Source: Streptomyces sp. ITFR-16 (GTDB taxonomy: Bacteria > Actinomycetota > Actinomycetes > Streptomycetales > Streptomycetaceae). Taken from it: a stretch of DNA of 64,000 bases. The notes under the pieces were generated by a model, which worked only from the letters and a program-made list of their open reading frames with translations, searched no databases and was not told the origin of the DNA. Each line of letters opens with the position of its first letter. The first letter of the stretch is position 1. The translations under genes were made by a program, and so were the position numbers. Location: contig NZ_CP134609.1 in NCBI RefSeq assembly GCF_031844705.1, forward strand, positions 3,658,001 through 3,722,000. Direction: 5' to 3'. Shown piece after piece: positions 17,126-25,119 of the stretch.

Positions 17126-17206
17126 CCCTCAACCATCCCCCATCCGGGACGGGTTCATGGGCGTTTTCGACGGTGTGTACGAGTCATTGGGGGCGCTGTT
17201 GGGCCA

Positions 17207-17785
17207 TCAGGACGCGCCGGCGGACCAGTACGCGGAACGGACGTTCGGGCTGGGGAGCGGATAGACACCCCGGTAGGCGGGGCCGTTCGGCTCGGACGCG
17301 GACTCGGCGACCTTCGACTCCTTCACACACGGCGTGTCCGCCTCGAAGAAGGCCTGGCCCTTGGCTCGGATGCTCACGCTGATGCCGAAGCCGTCCTTCG
17401 TCACCGCGTAGACCGCCGGGAACACCTTGTCCTCGTTCCTCGCCTTGATGCGGTAATCGCTGGTGCGCCAGAACTTCTCGACCTGGTCAAGGAAACCCTG
17501 GCGGCGGTCCTCGGACACGATGGTCATGACCGTGCGCCTGCGCGTCACATCACAACTGCCCTTGGTCGTGGGGCCGTGGGCCCACTGCACCTCCGGGTCG
17601 ATCTGCTTCAGTACGGCGTCGAGCATGGCGTCGGCCCGGTCGGCGGCTCCCTGCATGTCCATGCTGCTGCTCCCCTCCGAGGCGGCGGTGCCCGCATGCG
17701 CACCCGGCCCCTGCTCGCTGCCGCAGGCGGACAGCGAGAACCCGACGGCCAGCGCCACCGCGACGATCTGCAACCTTCGGCTCAT
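17207..17785 (-). CDS. Lipoprotein paired with alpha/beta hydrolase (copy 1)
   Basis: 192-residue predicted lipoprotein, lipobox LSAC with Cys21. I do not recognise a family. It is clearly paralogous to the lipoprotein at 20311-20865: shared blocks include QWAHGPT..G.CDV, VMTIVSE.RR, KGQAFFE, GVYPLP.PNV and the C-terminal WSAGAS. Two mature Cys (in SCDV and TPCV) are conserved and may form a disulfide. It starts inside the hydrolase stop codon (ATGA overlap), the same arrangement as copy 2, so the hydrolase and lipoprotein are probably made together. An immunity or folding-partner role for the hydrolase is possible but unproven. Confidence 0.85.
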   Translation of the reverse strand: MSRRLQIVAVALAVGFSLSACGSEQGPGAHAGTAASEGSSSMDMQGAADRADAMLDAVLKQIDPEVQWAHGPTTKGSCDVTRRRTVMTIVSEDRRQGFLDQVEKFWRTSDYRIKARNEDKVFPAVYAVTKDGFGISVSIRAKGQAFFEADTPCVKESKVAESASEPNGPAYRGVYPLPSPNVRSAYWSAGAS

Positions 17786-20124
17786 CGCTGTTCCTCCATC
17801 TTGAGCCGGTCGGCGTGTCCCGACACGATAAGAGCAATGGCGTCGGCGGACATGGCGTCCCGCACCGGGTTGAAGTAGTTCGAGTGTGCGTCGAAGCTCA
17901 GGCCGTCACCGCTGACGAGCGGCTTGCCGGGATCCACGGGGAACCGCCTGGCACCGAAGGCCTTGCTCGCCGGGTCCTTGCCGAACCAGAGGTCGTCGTC
18001 GCCCGGATCGGCCAGGTCCCCCGCCGCGTACGCACCGCCCGGACCGGCCAGGATCCACCCCAGCGCGCCCACGACCACCTGGGTCTTGGACGGGAGTTGC
18101 GTCACCGGGTCGTTGGCCGCCGCTCCGACGAAGACGTGGGAGGCCCCGACTCCGAGGTCCACGGCACGGTCGACCCCCACCCCGGGACTGCCGACCAGGA
18201 TGATGTCGTCCACCCCCGGGATCCCGCCGTTGCGCTGGGTGGCGGCGCCGACGGTGCGCGAGCCGTAGGAGTGGCCGATGGCCGTGATGTGCGGATCCTT
18301 GTTCTGGTTGGTGGCCACGATGCCGCCCATGAAGTCGTCATAGGCCGCACCGCCCTTCTCGGCCCGGCCGGTGCCCGCGACCGCCAGGCTCGCCAGCCCG
18401 TCCGGGGCCTGCGGCGCGTCGTAGCCGAGCCAGACGATCGCCGCGCTGGACGGGTCGTACCCCTGGGCGCCGATCGCCGTGTCCCGGGCGCGCTTGAGGT
18501 CGTTCTTCGCGAACTCCTCGTCGAGCGAGGTGTTCAGCCCGGGGACGTACGCCGACACGTTGTGCGAGGTGTCGGGGTTGCCGTACGAGACGATCGCCCG
18601 GCCGTTGCCCTCGTCGCTGATGCCGATGAGGTACATCGGGGGCTGGCTGTCCTCCTTCAACTGCCGCTCGATCTCCCGGAGCCCGGCCAGCTGCTCCTTG
18701 GACTTCTTGTCGTCGCGGCCCTCCAGCTCGGAGATCAGCTGCGGCAGGTTCCGGCGGTTGGCCTTGTCCCGGTCCGCCACCGGAATGCCGTCCAGCGCGC
18801 CGATCCGGTCCGGGGAGAGCTCCAGATACCGATCGCGCTCCTGCTGCGAGAGCCCGTCCCACCAGGCCTTGCGGCCGGCGGCGTCGCTCCCGGTCGGGAT
18901 GCGGCCGTTGAGGTAGTCCCGCTCCGCGTCCCGGGCCGCCGACTCGGCGCGCGGACCTGCCCCGGGCAGCCGGGTGAACACGCCCCCGGCCCCGCCGGAG
19001 CCCTTGGCCACGTCCCAGGCTGCGCTCACGTACTGCCCGTTGCTCCACTTGCCGTCCGGGCGGTTCGCGGCCTGGGCGTACTGGTCGGCGATGCCCTTGG
19101 CGGTGTCGACGGGGTGGACGACGGTGTCCACGGCCCCGGTGACATCGCCGAGCAGGCCGCCGTCACCGACCAGACCGGTGAAGAAGTTGCCGTCCGACCC
19201 GCCGGAGGGGCGCTTGCCCGTGGCGGGTCTACCCGCGTCGACCGCCGAAGAAAAACCGCCGACGGCACCGTCCGCACCACCTGCGCCGCTTGAGCCCCCG
19301 GCCCCGGATCCGCCTGCCGCCCCGGATCCACCACCGGCCCCGGCGCCACCGGCATCGGTGCCCCCGGCCACGGTCGCGCCGTCGAACCCCTCACCCGTGC
19401 CGTCCGCGCCGCCGCTCCCCCTGGCCTTGCCGCTGCCGCTGCGGCCGTCGGCGACGGTCTCGGGCGACGGGCAGCCGCCTCCGGTCACCTGGCACACGGC
19501 CTCCCGGAACCGGCCGGCCATCTGCCCGCCGACCCCCGTGACGACGAGCCCGCCGACGAGGGCCGCGACCACGAGGACCAGGCCCACGTACTCCAGGGCG
19601 GACTGCCCGGAGTCCGTACGCCACCGGAGCATCCGGGGTATCCGGGGCATGCCGAACGGGCTGCGCGGGGAGCGCTGTTCGGGGGCGAGCCCGAACCATG
19701 CGCGGGCCTCCGCGCGGCAGAGCGGGACGAGGACGGCGACGGGCAGCACGAGTTGCGTGACGCCCCGGCCGCTGTCCGCGTCACCGAGCGTCGCCAGCGC
19801 GCCGAGCACGAGCCAGCCGTGCGCGGCGAGGAGCCCGTACCAGATCCGGATGCCACCGCCGCGTATGTACAGCGACAGCACGAAGCCGGCGAGACCGGGC
19901 AGCGCGGCGTACAGCACCATGCCGAACAGCCGGCCGTCCACCGCGTCGGCCGAGGAGGCGACGAGGAGCGTGCGGAGGGCGCCCACGAGCGTGACGACGA
20001 AGAGCAGCCGAACGAGGACCACCGCCGCCCGCAGCACAGACGGCGGCTCCTGCCGGCCCGGGCGGATCTCGGGGGTGCCGAGGGCGGCGCCATCGGGTAA
20101 CGCGAGTTCTCCTGTGCCAGACAC
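17782..20124 (-). CDS. Membrane alpha/beta hydrolase with Flp-prepilin-like segment (copy 1)
   Basis: 780-residue multidomain protein. Residues 31-145 hold about four hydrophobic helices. Residues 171-199 read as a type IVb prepilin: Gly173 followed by QSALEY, putting Glu and Tyr at +5 and +6, then a 20-residue hydrophobic helix. A Gly/Ser/Ala-rich linker (220-310) leads to a helical region and, from about 495, an alpha/beta hydrolase of DUF1023 type with nucleophile Ser619 in GHSYGS and a likely catalytic His in SFDAHSNYF. GTG 20124 has GGGGAGA 6 nt upstream; longer in-frame extensions lack a ribosome site. The C-terminal 400 residues closely match the hydrolase at 20862-22670. Substrate unknown. 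Confidence 0.85.
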   Translation of the reverse strand: MSGTGELALPDGAALGTPEIRPGRQEPPSVLRAAVVLVRLLFVVTLVGALRTLLVASSADAVDGRLFGMVLYAALPGLAGFVLSLYIRGGGIRIWYGLLAAHGWLVLGALATLGDADSGRGVTQLVLPVAVLVPLCRAEARAWFGLAPEQRSPRSPFGMPRIPRMLRWRTDSGQSALEYVGLVLVVAALVGGLVVTGVGGQMAGRFREAVCQVTGGGCPSPETVADGRSGSGKARGSGGADGTGEGFDGATVAGGTDAGGAGAGGGSGAAGGSGAGGSSGAGGADGAVGGFSSAVDAGRPATGKRPSGGSDGNFFTGLVGDGGLLGDVTGAVDTVVHPVDTAKGIADQYAQAANRPDGKWSNGQYVSAAWDVAKGSGGAGGVFTRLPGAGPRAESAARDAERDYLNGRIPTGSDAAGRKAWWDGLSQQERDRYLELSPDRIGALDGIPVADRDKANRRNLPQLISELEGRDDKKSKEQLAGLREIERQLKEDSQPPMYLIGISDEGNGRAIVSYGNPDTSHNVSAYVPGLNTSLDEEFAKNDLKRARDTAIGAQGYDPSSAAIVWLGYDAPQAPDGLASLAVAGTGRAEKGGAAYDDFMGGIVATNQNKDPHITAIGHSYGSRTVGAATQRNGGIPGVDDIILVGSPGVGVDRAVDLGVGASHVFVGAAANDPVTQLPSKTQVVVGALGWILAGPGGAYAAGDLADPGDDDLWFGKDPASKAFGARRFPVDPGKPLVSGDGLSFDAHSNYFNPVRDAMSADAIALIVSGHADRLKMEEQR

Positions 20125-20249
20125 GACGAGTCTCCCCAGCTTTGTGAGCGGGCGCAGCGACGGTTCCCCCCGGTACCCGTATGCGACCACACCCCACCAC
20201 CCCACCGCATGGGCCCCAGGGCCCAATCCCGGACTCAACTTCCTTTGCT

Positions 20250-20264
20250 GGTAACACACTTACC
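20250..20264. repeat. Short inverted repeat GGTAA-N5-TTACC upstream of hydrolase copy 1
   Basis: Perfect 5-bp arms (20250-20254 with 20260-20264) in the 186-nt gap between lipoprotein copy 2 and hydrolase copy 1, about 126 nt before the hydrolase start. Could be an operator; no regulator is adjacent. Confidence 0.3.
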
Positions 20265-20310
20265 GCCACCGACTGTGGCGTTACGGTCATTGGGGGCGGA
20301 GCGGGGGGAG

Positions 20311-20865
20311 TCAGGATGCGCCGGCGGACCAGAAGTCGGAGTGGACGTTGGGACGAGGCAGCGGATAGACGCCTTCATAGGACGGGCCGTTGGGGGGCGT
20401 TGTCGACTCGGCCACCTCGGACTCCTCCACGCAGGGACTGTCGACTTCGAAGAAGGCTTGACCCTTGCCCCCGACACTCAAAGTGACGCCGAATCCATCG
20501 TCCGTTTGGGCGTAAATCGCGGGAAGCTCGGCGTCCTTGTTGATTGCCTTGATCCTGTAACCGCTCTTCCGCCAGAAGCGGTCCACTACCCCCAGGAAGC
20601 TACCGCGCCGCTGCTCGGAAACAATGGTCATGACGACGCGCATCCGCGACACGTCACAGCGCCCCGTGCTCGTTGGTCCATGAGCCCACTGCACACCAGG
20701 CTTCAGCTCGTTCAGAACGTCGTCGAGGATCCCATCCGCCCGATCCGCCGCCTGCTGCATATCCATTACGTGATTCCCATCCACAGCACCATCCTTGTTT
20801 CCACAACCGGACATGGGCACGCACAGCATCAGTGCAGCACCCCACGCCAGCGATCTGTATTTCAC
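20311..20865 (-). CDS. Lipoprotein paired with alpha/beta hydrolase (copy 2)
   Basis: 184-residue predicted lipoprotein with lipobox MSGC, Cys21, paralogous over its whole length to the one at 17207-17785. Conserved blocks include MDMQ.AADRAD at the mature N-terminus, QWAHGPTSTGRCDVS, MTIVSEQRR, KGQAFFEVDSPCV, and the terminal WSAGAS. The gene uses more A/T at third positions than its paralogue and than the neighbourhood. It overlaps the hydrolase stop by 4 nt (GTGA). Downstream of both paralogues the DNA itself is similar (CATTGGGGGCG and GCGCCGGCGGACCAG), so the duplication included 3' flanks. Function unknown. Confidence 0.85.
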   Translation of the reverse strand: MKYRSLAWGAALMLCVPMSGCGNKDGAVDGNHVMDMQQAADRADGILDDVLNELKPGVQWAHGPTSTGRCDVSRMRVVMTIVSEQRRGSFLGVVDRFWRKSGYRIKAINKDAELPAIYAQTDDGFGVTLSVGGKGQAFFEVDSPCVEESEVAESTTPPNGPSYEGVYPLPRPNVHSDFWSAGAS

Positions 20866-22670
20866 CGAGGCTCCTCCATCTTGACCTTGTCGGCACGCCC
20901 AGCGGCAATCAACGCAATGCTGTCCGCCGATACAGCATCTCGTTGCGGATCGAAGTACTGAGAGTGCGCGTCAATGGAAAACCCGTGGCCACTCACAAGG
21001 CGCGGCCCCGCACCCACTGGGAATCTTCTTGCGCCGAAAGCCTCGCTCGCCGGGTCCTTACCGAACCAGAGATCGTCATCGTCCTGGTCCGTCAGCTCAC
21101 CCAAAAGGTAGGCACCACCTGGTCCGGCCGCAGCCAAGCCGACAGCGCCGACGGCGCTCTGCTTCTTGGACGGGAGCTTGGTAACGACATCATTCTCGGC
21201 CGCACCGACAAACACGTGATCCTTCCCCACTCCAAGATCCTCTGCCCGGTCAACACCAACCCCGGGGCTCCCCACCAGAACAATGTCGTCAACCCCCGGA
21301 ATACCGCCCCCTAGTTGCGTCGCAGCCCCTACCGTGCGCGATCCGTATGAGTGCCCAATCGCCGTCATATGCGGATCCTCGTTCTCGTTCGTAGCCGAAA
21401 GTCCGCCCATGAACTGATTGAATGCACCTCCACCCTTCACTGCCCGCTCATCCCCCATTACGGCAAGGCTGTTAATTCCGTCCGGAGACTGCGGCGCGTC
21501 GTAACCCAGCCACACAATCGAAGCACTTGAATGGTCGTACTTGCTCGCACCTTTAGCCGTATCCCAAGCCCGCTTCAGATCACTCTTCGCGAAATCCTCA
21601 TCCAACGACGTATTCAACCCCGGAACATAAGCCGAAACATTCCGCGCCGTATCCGGGTTCCCGAACGAAACGATCGCTCGGCCGTTTCCCTCGTCGCCGA
21701 TGCCGAGCAGGTACATCGGGGGCTGACGGTCCGCCCGGAGCTGGCGGTCGATCTCGCGCAGGCCCGCCAGCTGTGTGCGGGACTGCGCATCGTCCTGCCC
21801 CTCCAGCTTGCCGATCAGCAGCTGAAGGTTGTCGCGGTTCGCCGCGTCGCGGACCAGGGACGGGATGCCGTCCAGGTTGCCGATCAGGTCCGGGTACACC
21901 GCGAGGTACTCCTCGCGCTGTTCGGCCGTCAGGCCCGCCCACCACGACCGCCGCCCCGCAGGGCTCGCGTCGAAGGGGATGCCCGCCTTCAGGTACCCCC
22001 GCGCCGCGTCCCGTACCGCCGCCGCGTCCCCCGCCGCGTCCGTCCACGCGCGGTCCGGGACCTTCAGGCCCTCCTCCGCCCTGAGCTTCCGCAGGATCCC
22101 GGCGAACCGCCAGTCGATCTCCGCCGCCGCCCGCACCGCGCCCGTCACCCGGTCCGCGATGTCCTGCGCCCGCGCCGCATGCGGGTTCGGGGGCACCAGC
22201 CCCGTCGGCGGCAGCAGCACCGACCCCGCCCCCGCCGTGCCGCCGGCCGGCGGCTTGCCGTCGATCAGCCCCTCGCCCGCCGCGGGGTACGTCACCGAAC
22301 CGTCCGCGTGCACCGTGTACTTCAGCGCCTCCGCCTCGCCCAGCGCCTCCCGCAGCACCCGCTGCTGCCCCCGCATCTCGTGCGCGAGGCTGTTCAGCGC
22401 CGTACGGACAAGACCGCACTCCGTGTACACGTACTGCAGGTTCCGTCCCAGCTGCCGCAGCCGCCCCACCGCCGCGTCCGCCGCCGCGCCCCGCTGGGTC
22501 TCGTGGAGACCGGTCAGCAACTGCTTCTCGACCCGGTCCCGCCCCGCGTCGGCCCGGTTGCTCGCCTTCCCCCAGCCGTCCGCCGCCCCCTCCAGCTCGG
22601 CGCACTTCAGGTCCCGCAACTGGGCCCACGTCAGGGAGGAGGAGACAGCCGGCGAAGTCCGCGGCGTCAC
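20862..22670 (-). CDS. Alpha/beta hydrolase with WXG100-like N-terminus (copy 2)
   Basis: 602-residue protein. The first 110 residues (LTWAQLRDLKCAELEGAADGW, then Arg/Gln-rich helices) form a helical hairpin resembling WXG100/ESX-associated effector N-termini. After a Gly/Pro linker the region from about 210 matches copy 1: WW.GL..E.R..YL...PD.IG.LDGIP, PPMYL.GI.DEGNGRAIVS, then GHSYGSRTVGAATQ with Ser441 as nucleophile, ending in a SIDAHSQYF histidine motif. GTG 22670 overlaps the stop of the preceding small gene (GTGA). No membrane segments, unlike copy 1. GC content falls from about 80% near 22050 to about 54% near 21400-21600, within the gene. Probably a secreted esterase-type effector; substrate unknown. 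Confidence 0.83.
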   Translation of the reverse strand: MTPRTSPAVSSSLTWAQLRDLKCAELEGAADGWGKASNRADAGRDRVEKQLLTGLHETQRGAAADAAVGRLRQLGRNLQYVYTECGLVRTALNSLAHEMRGQQRVLREALGEAEALKYTVHADGSVTYPAAGEGLIDGKPPAGGTAGAGSVLLPPTGLVPPNPHAARAQDIADRVTGAVRAAAEIDWRFAGILRKLRAEEGLKVPDRAWTDAAGDAAAVRDAARGYLKAGIPFDASPAGRRSWWAGLTAEQREEYLAVYPDLIGNLDGIPSLVRDAANRDNLQLLIGKLEGQDDAQSRTQLAGLREIDRQLRADRQPPMYLLGIGDEGNGRAIVSFGNPDTARNVSAYVPGLNTSLDEDFAKSDLKRAWDTAKGASKYDHSSASIVWLGYDAPQSPDGINSLAVMGDERAVKGGGAFNQFMGGLSATNENEDPHMTAIGHSYGSRTVGAATQLGGGIPGVDDIVLVGSPGVGVDRAEDLGVGKDHVFVGAAENDVVTKLPSKKQSAVGAVGLAAAGPGGAYLLGELTDQDDDDLWFGKDPASEAFGARRFPVGAGPRLVSGHGFSIDAHSQYFDPQRDAVSADSIALIAAGRADKVKMEEPR

Positions 22671-23032
22671 CCCTCGGCTCCCCGCGCCCGCACCGCCACA
22701 CCCGCGAACGACGACTTCACGGTCTCGTTCGTCTCCCCCTGGGCCCGGGCCACCGCCCGCAGCTTCCCCGCCAGCGACCCGCACTCCATCCGCGCGCACT
22801 CGAAGCGCCGCTCCCACGACTCCCGTACGGACCCCAGCTCGGCCAGCGCGCTCAGGCCGGCCGTGCCCGCGAGCAGCCCCTCGTGCGCGGTCGCCAGCTC
22901 CGTCCGTACCGGACCCAGATGCGCCCCCATCCCCTCCGCGCCGCCGGCGGCCCGCAGCCACACCCCGTCGCTGTGCCTCAACTGGTCCCCGCCACCCGTC
23001 AGATCGATCAGCCGCTGCCGCACACCGCTCAC
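22667..23032 (-). CDS. WXG100-like small helical protein
   Basis: 121-residue, Ala/Arg/Glu-rich helical protein with SVRESWERRFECARMECGSLAG in the second half, where a Trp sits between two predicted helices as in WXG100-type ESX substrates. The strict W-x-G is not present, so this is a loose match. It is translationally coupled (GTGA) to the hydrolase whose own N-terminus is WXG-like, suggesting the two helical modules dimerise, as EsxA/EsxB-like partners do. GTG 23032 is preceded by AAGGAA. No ESX ATPase (EccC) is in the window, so any export machinery would be elsewhere. Confidence 0.65.
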   Translation of the reverse strand: MSGVRQRLIDLTGGGDQLRHSDGVWLRAAGGAEGMGAHLGPVRTELATAHEGLLAGTAGLSALAELGSVRESWERRFECARMECGSLAGKLRAVARAQGETNETVKSSFAGVAVRARGAEG

Positions 23033-23192
23033 CCCGTTCCTTGATCGTGGAGCGGCACTGTGCCAAACCCGGCAACCGCGACACGCCGCACGCGAAAGGC
23101 CCGGGGAGCGGGCCTTCCGCCGCTCCCCGGGCCTCCCGACGCCTCACCACCCCCGCCCGGATCACCCGAACGGTGGACCGGCGCCCGGCCCC

Positions 23193-24956
23193 TTACGTCC
23201 TCGGGTCCGCCTCCGCCAGCCGGTCCAGCGCGGCCGCCGCCCGGTCCTGAGGCGGGGTGCCGTCCTCCGGGACGTGCCACAGGTACTGCCGCCGGTGCCC
23301 GTCCGGCCCCGGGTACAGCAGGCTCACCACCGCGGTGTCCGGATCGTGGAAGGCCGTGCCGGACCAGTCGAGTTCGAGGTCCCAGCGGCCGAGCAGGTCC
23401 GGCCGTTCGCGCAGCCCGGCGGCGATCAGCCGGGCGGTCCTGCGGGCCGGCCAGGTCCACTCCTGGTCGCCCTCGGCCCGCGCGATCTCCGCGTCGTACG
23501 CGACCGCGTCGAAGCGGTGCTCCGGGATCTCGCGCCGGTGCAGCGGCGACGGCGGCGGTACCGGGCAGCGCCAGCCGGACCAGACCACCTCGTCGCCGTC
23601 CCGCCGGATCGTGACGTAGAGCGCGCCGCAGCACCCCTCGGTGCAGTACGCCTCCGCGAGCCGCACCTCCCGGGGCTCGTCCGTGGCCCGCAGCCCGCCG
23701 CCGTCCAGCAGTTCCTCGGGGGCCTGCGCGGGCCCCCGCCCGAAGACCTCCGGTACGAGGGGGCGGCCGTCGATCAGGATGCGGGTCTCGACGGTCCCCG
23801 GGTCCTGGGGGTCGCGCTGGACGATCTCGATCCGCGGCGCCCGGGGCCGGCCGGCGGGCACACGCGCCAGCTGCCCACGGACCCGGCGGGCCCACGCGAT
23901 CCGCCGGCGCCCGGCGGTGTCCCCGCCGTCCCGGTCCACGACCGCCCGCCACCGCGCCCGGCCCAGCACGGTCGCCAGCTCCGCCAGCAGTGCCTCGCGC
24001 CGCCCCGGTCCCCAGCCGTGGAGCACGGCGGCCCCACTGCGCAGCTCCTGGGCGGCGGACAGCAGCAGCGCGCAGTGGTCCAGTGTGGGCGTCAGCCGGC
24101 GGGCGCCCCGCACGAACCCCTCGTACGCCTGCGCGGCCTCCCGGTAGGAGAGGATTTCGGGGGTGTAGTCGCGCAGACTGGTCATACGGAACAGCAACCG
24201 GCCCGCCTGGGAAACCAGTTCGGCGGAGGGCGCTGCCGCCTCCCCCACCGCCGGCCCCACCGCCCGCAGGTGCTCCGCCAGACGCGCCGCCTCCGCCGCC
24301 CGCCGTGCGGTCTCCGGGCCCAGCTCCCTCGGCAGCGCGGCCAGCCGCTCCCGTACCGCCGCCGCGTCACCGGCCTCGATCGCGGCGACCAGCGCGCGCA
24401 GTTCGGGCGCCTTCTCCCGGTCCCGCAGACAGATCAGCGCCGCGGCCGGCCGGTCGACGGCGTCGAGTGCGTGGACGACGGGGCCCACGAGGTCGCGCAG
24501 CAGACCGAGCCTCCTGAGGTACGGCACGTCCTCCGGCTCCCCGAGCCGGGCCAGCAGGGCGAGGCCGACGCGGACGGGCAGATGGCAGCTCCCCGTACGT
24601 ACCAGGCACCGCGCCAGCGCACGGGCGCGTGCCTCGTTCTCCAGGGGCAGCCCGTGCACGATCCGGGGAATCTGTGCGGGGCGGACGGGCGGGTCCATCG
24701 CGGCCAGTCCCCGATGCACGTCCTCGGCGGCCCCGGCCGCATCCGCGGCGACCAGCAGCGGGGTGAGCAGGTCCGTCAGCTCGTCCCGGGTCCGCGCCCA
24801 GTCCCGGCCGGCCCGGGAACCCGGCCGAGGGCGATCGGGCCGTGCCGCGTACCCCCGGGACCACGGCCCCTCGGGTTCCGCGTCCCGGACACGCACGGCA
24901 CAGGCGTACAACGAGGGCCGGGGCAGGAGCGCGTCGCGCTCTTCCGGGGCGCTCAA
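23193..24956 (-). CDS. Conserved hypothetical protein, Cys-containing C-terminal region
   Basis: 587-residue protein I do not recognise. Residues 50-300 are almost all helix with Leu/Ala/Arg repeats reminiscent of HEAT/TPR-like scaffolds (LGEPEDVPYLRRLGLLRDLVG, then ALPRELGPETARRAAEAARLAEHL). Residues about 395-520 are beta-rich with a notable EAYCTEGCCGALYVTIRRDG motif and VVWSGWRCP, whose four Cys could bind a metal. The C-terminus (about 500-587) has Trp-rich strands. No signal peptide or membrane segment. The called start is TTG 24956; no in-frame ATG or GTG with a ribosome site lies upstream, so a later start is possible. Divergent from the LtrA gene. Confidence 0.7.
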   Translation of the reverse strand: MSAPEERDALLPRPSLYACAVRVRDAEPEGPWSRGYAARPDRPRPGSRAGRDWARTRDELTDLLTPLLVAADAAGAAEDVHRGLAAMDPPVRPAQIPRIVHGLPLENEARARALARCLVRTGSCHLPVRVGLALLARLGEPEDVPYLRRLGLLRDLVGPVVHALDAVDRPAAALICLRDREKAPELRALVAAIEAGDAAAVRERLAALPRELGPETARRAAEAARLAEHLRAVGPAVGEAAAPSAELVSQAGRLLFRMTSLRDYTPEILSYREAAQAYEGFVRGARRLTPTLDHCALLLSAAQELRSGAAVLHGWGPGRREALLAELATVLGRARWRAVVDRDGGDTAGRRRIAWARRVRGQLARVPAGRPRAPRIEIVQRDPQDPGTVETRILIDGRPLVPEVFGRGPAQAPEELLDGGGLRATDEPREVRLAEAYCTEGCCGALYVTIRRDGDEVVWSGWRCPVPPPSPLHRREIPEHRFDAVAYDAEIARAEGDQEWTWPARRTARLIAAGLRERPDLLGRWDLELDWSGTAFHDPDTAVVSLLYPGPDGHRRQYLWHVPEDGTPPQDRAAAALDRLAEADPRT

Positions 24957-25119
24957 CGGGCGGGGTGGTTCTCGATTCCATAGGTCATACGGCGGAGTCT
25001 GGCAGGGAACCCGGCCCGGGACGAGCGGATTTCACGGCCGACGGCCGACGGGCGGGCGTACGGCCGACCAGGGCGCGGCTGTACCGTCCCGGCACGCCCA
25101 GCGGGAAGAATGCGCCCCC

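Noticed and set aside
21531..24983. Plus-strand open frame of 1150 codons
   Set aside because: Antisense to the hydrolase, WXG-like and 23193-24956 genes; the translation is an Arg/Pro/Gly-rich low-complexity shadow.
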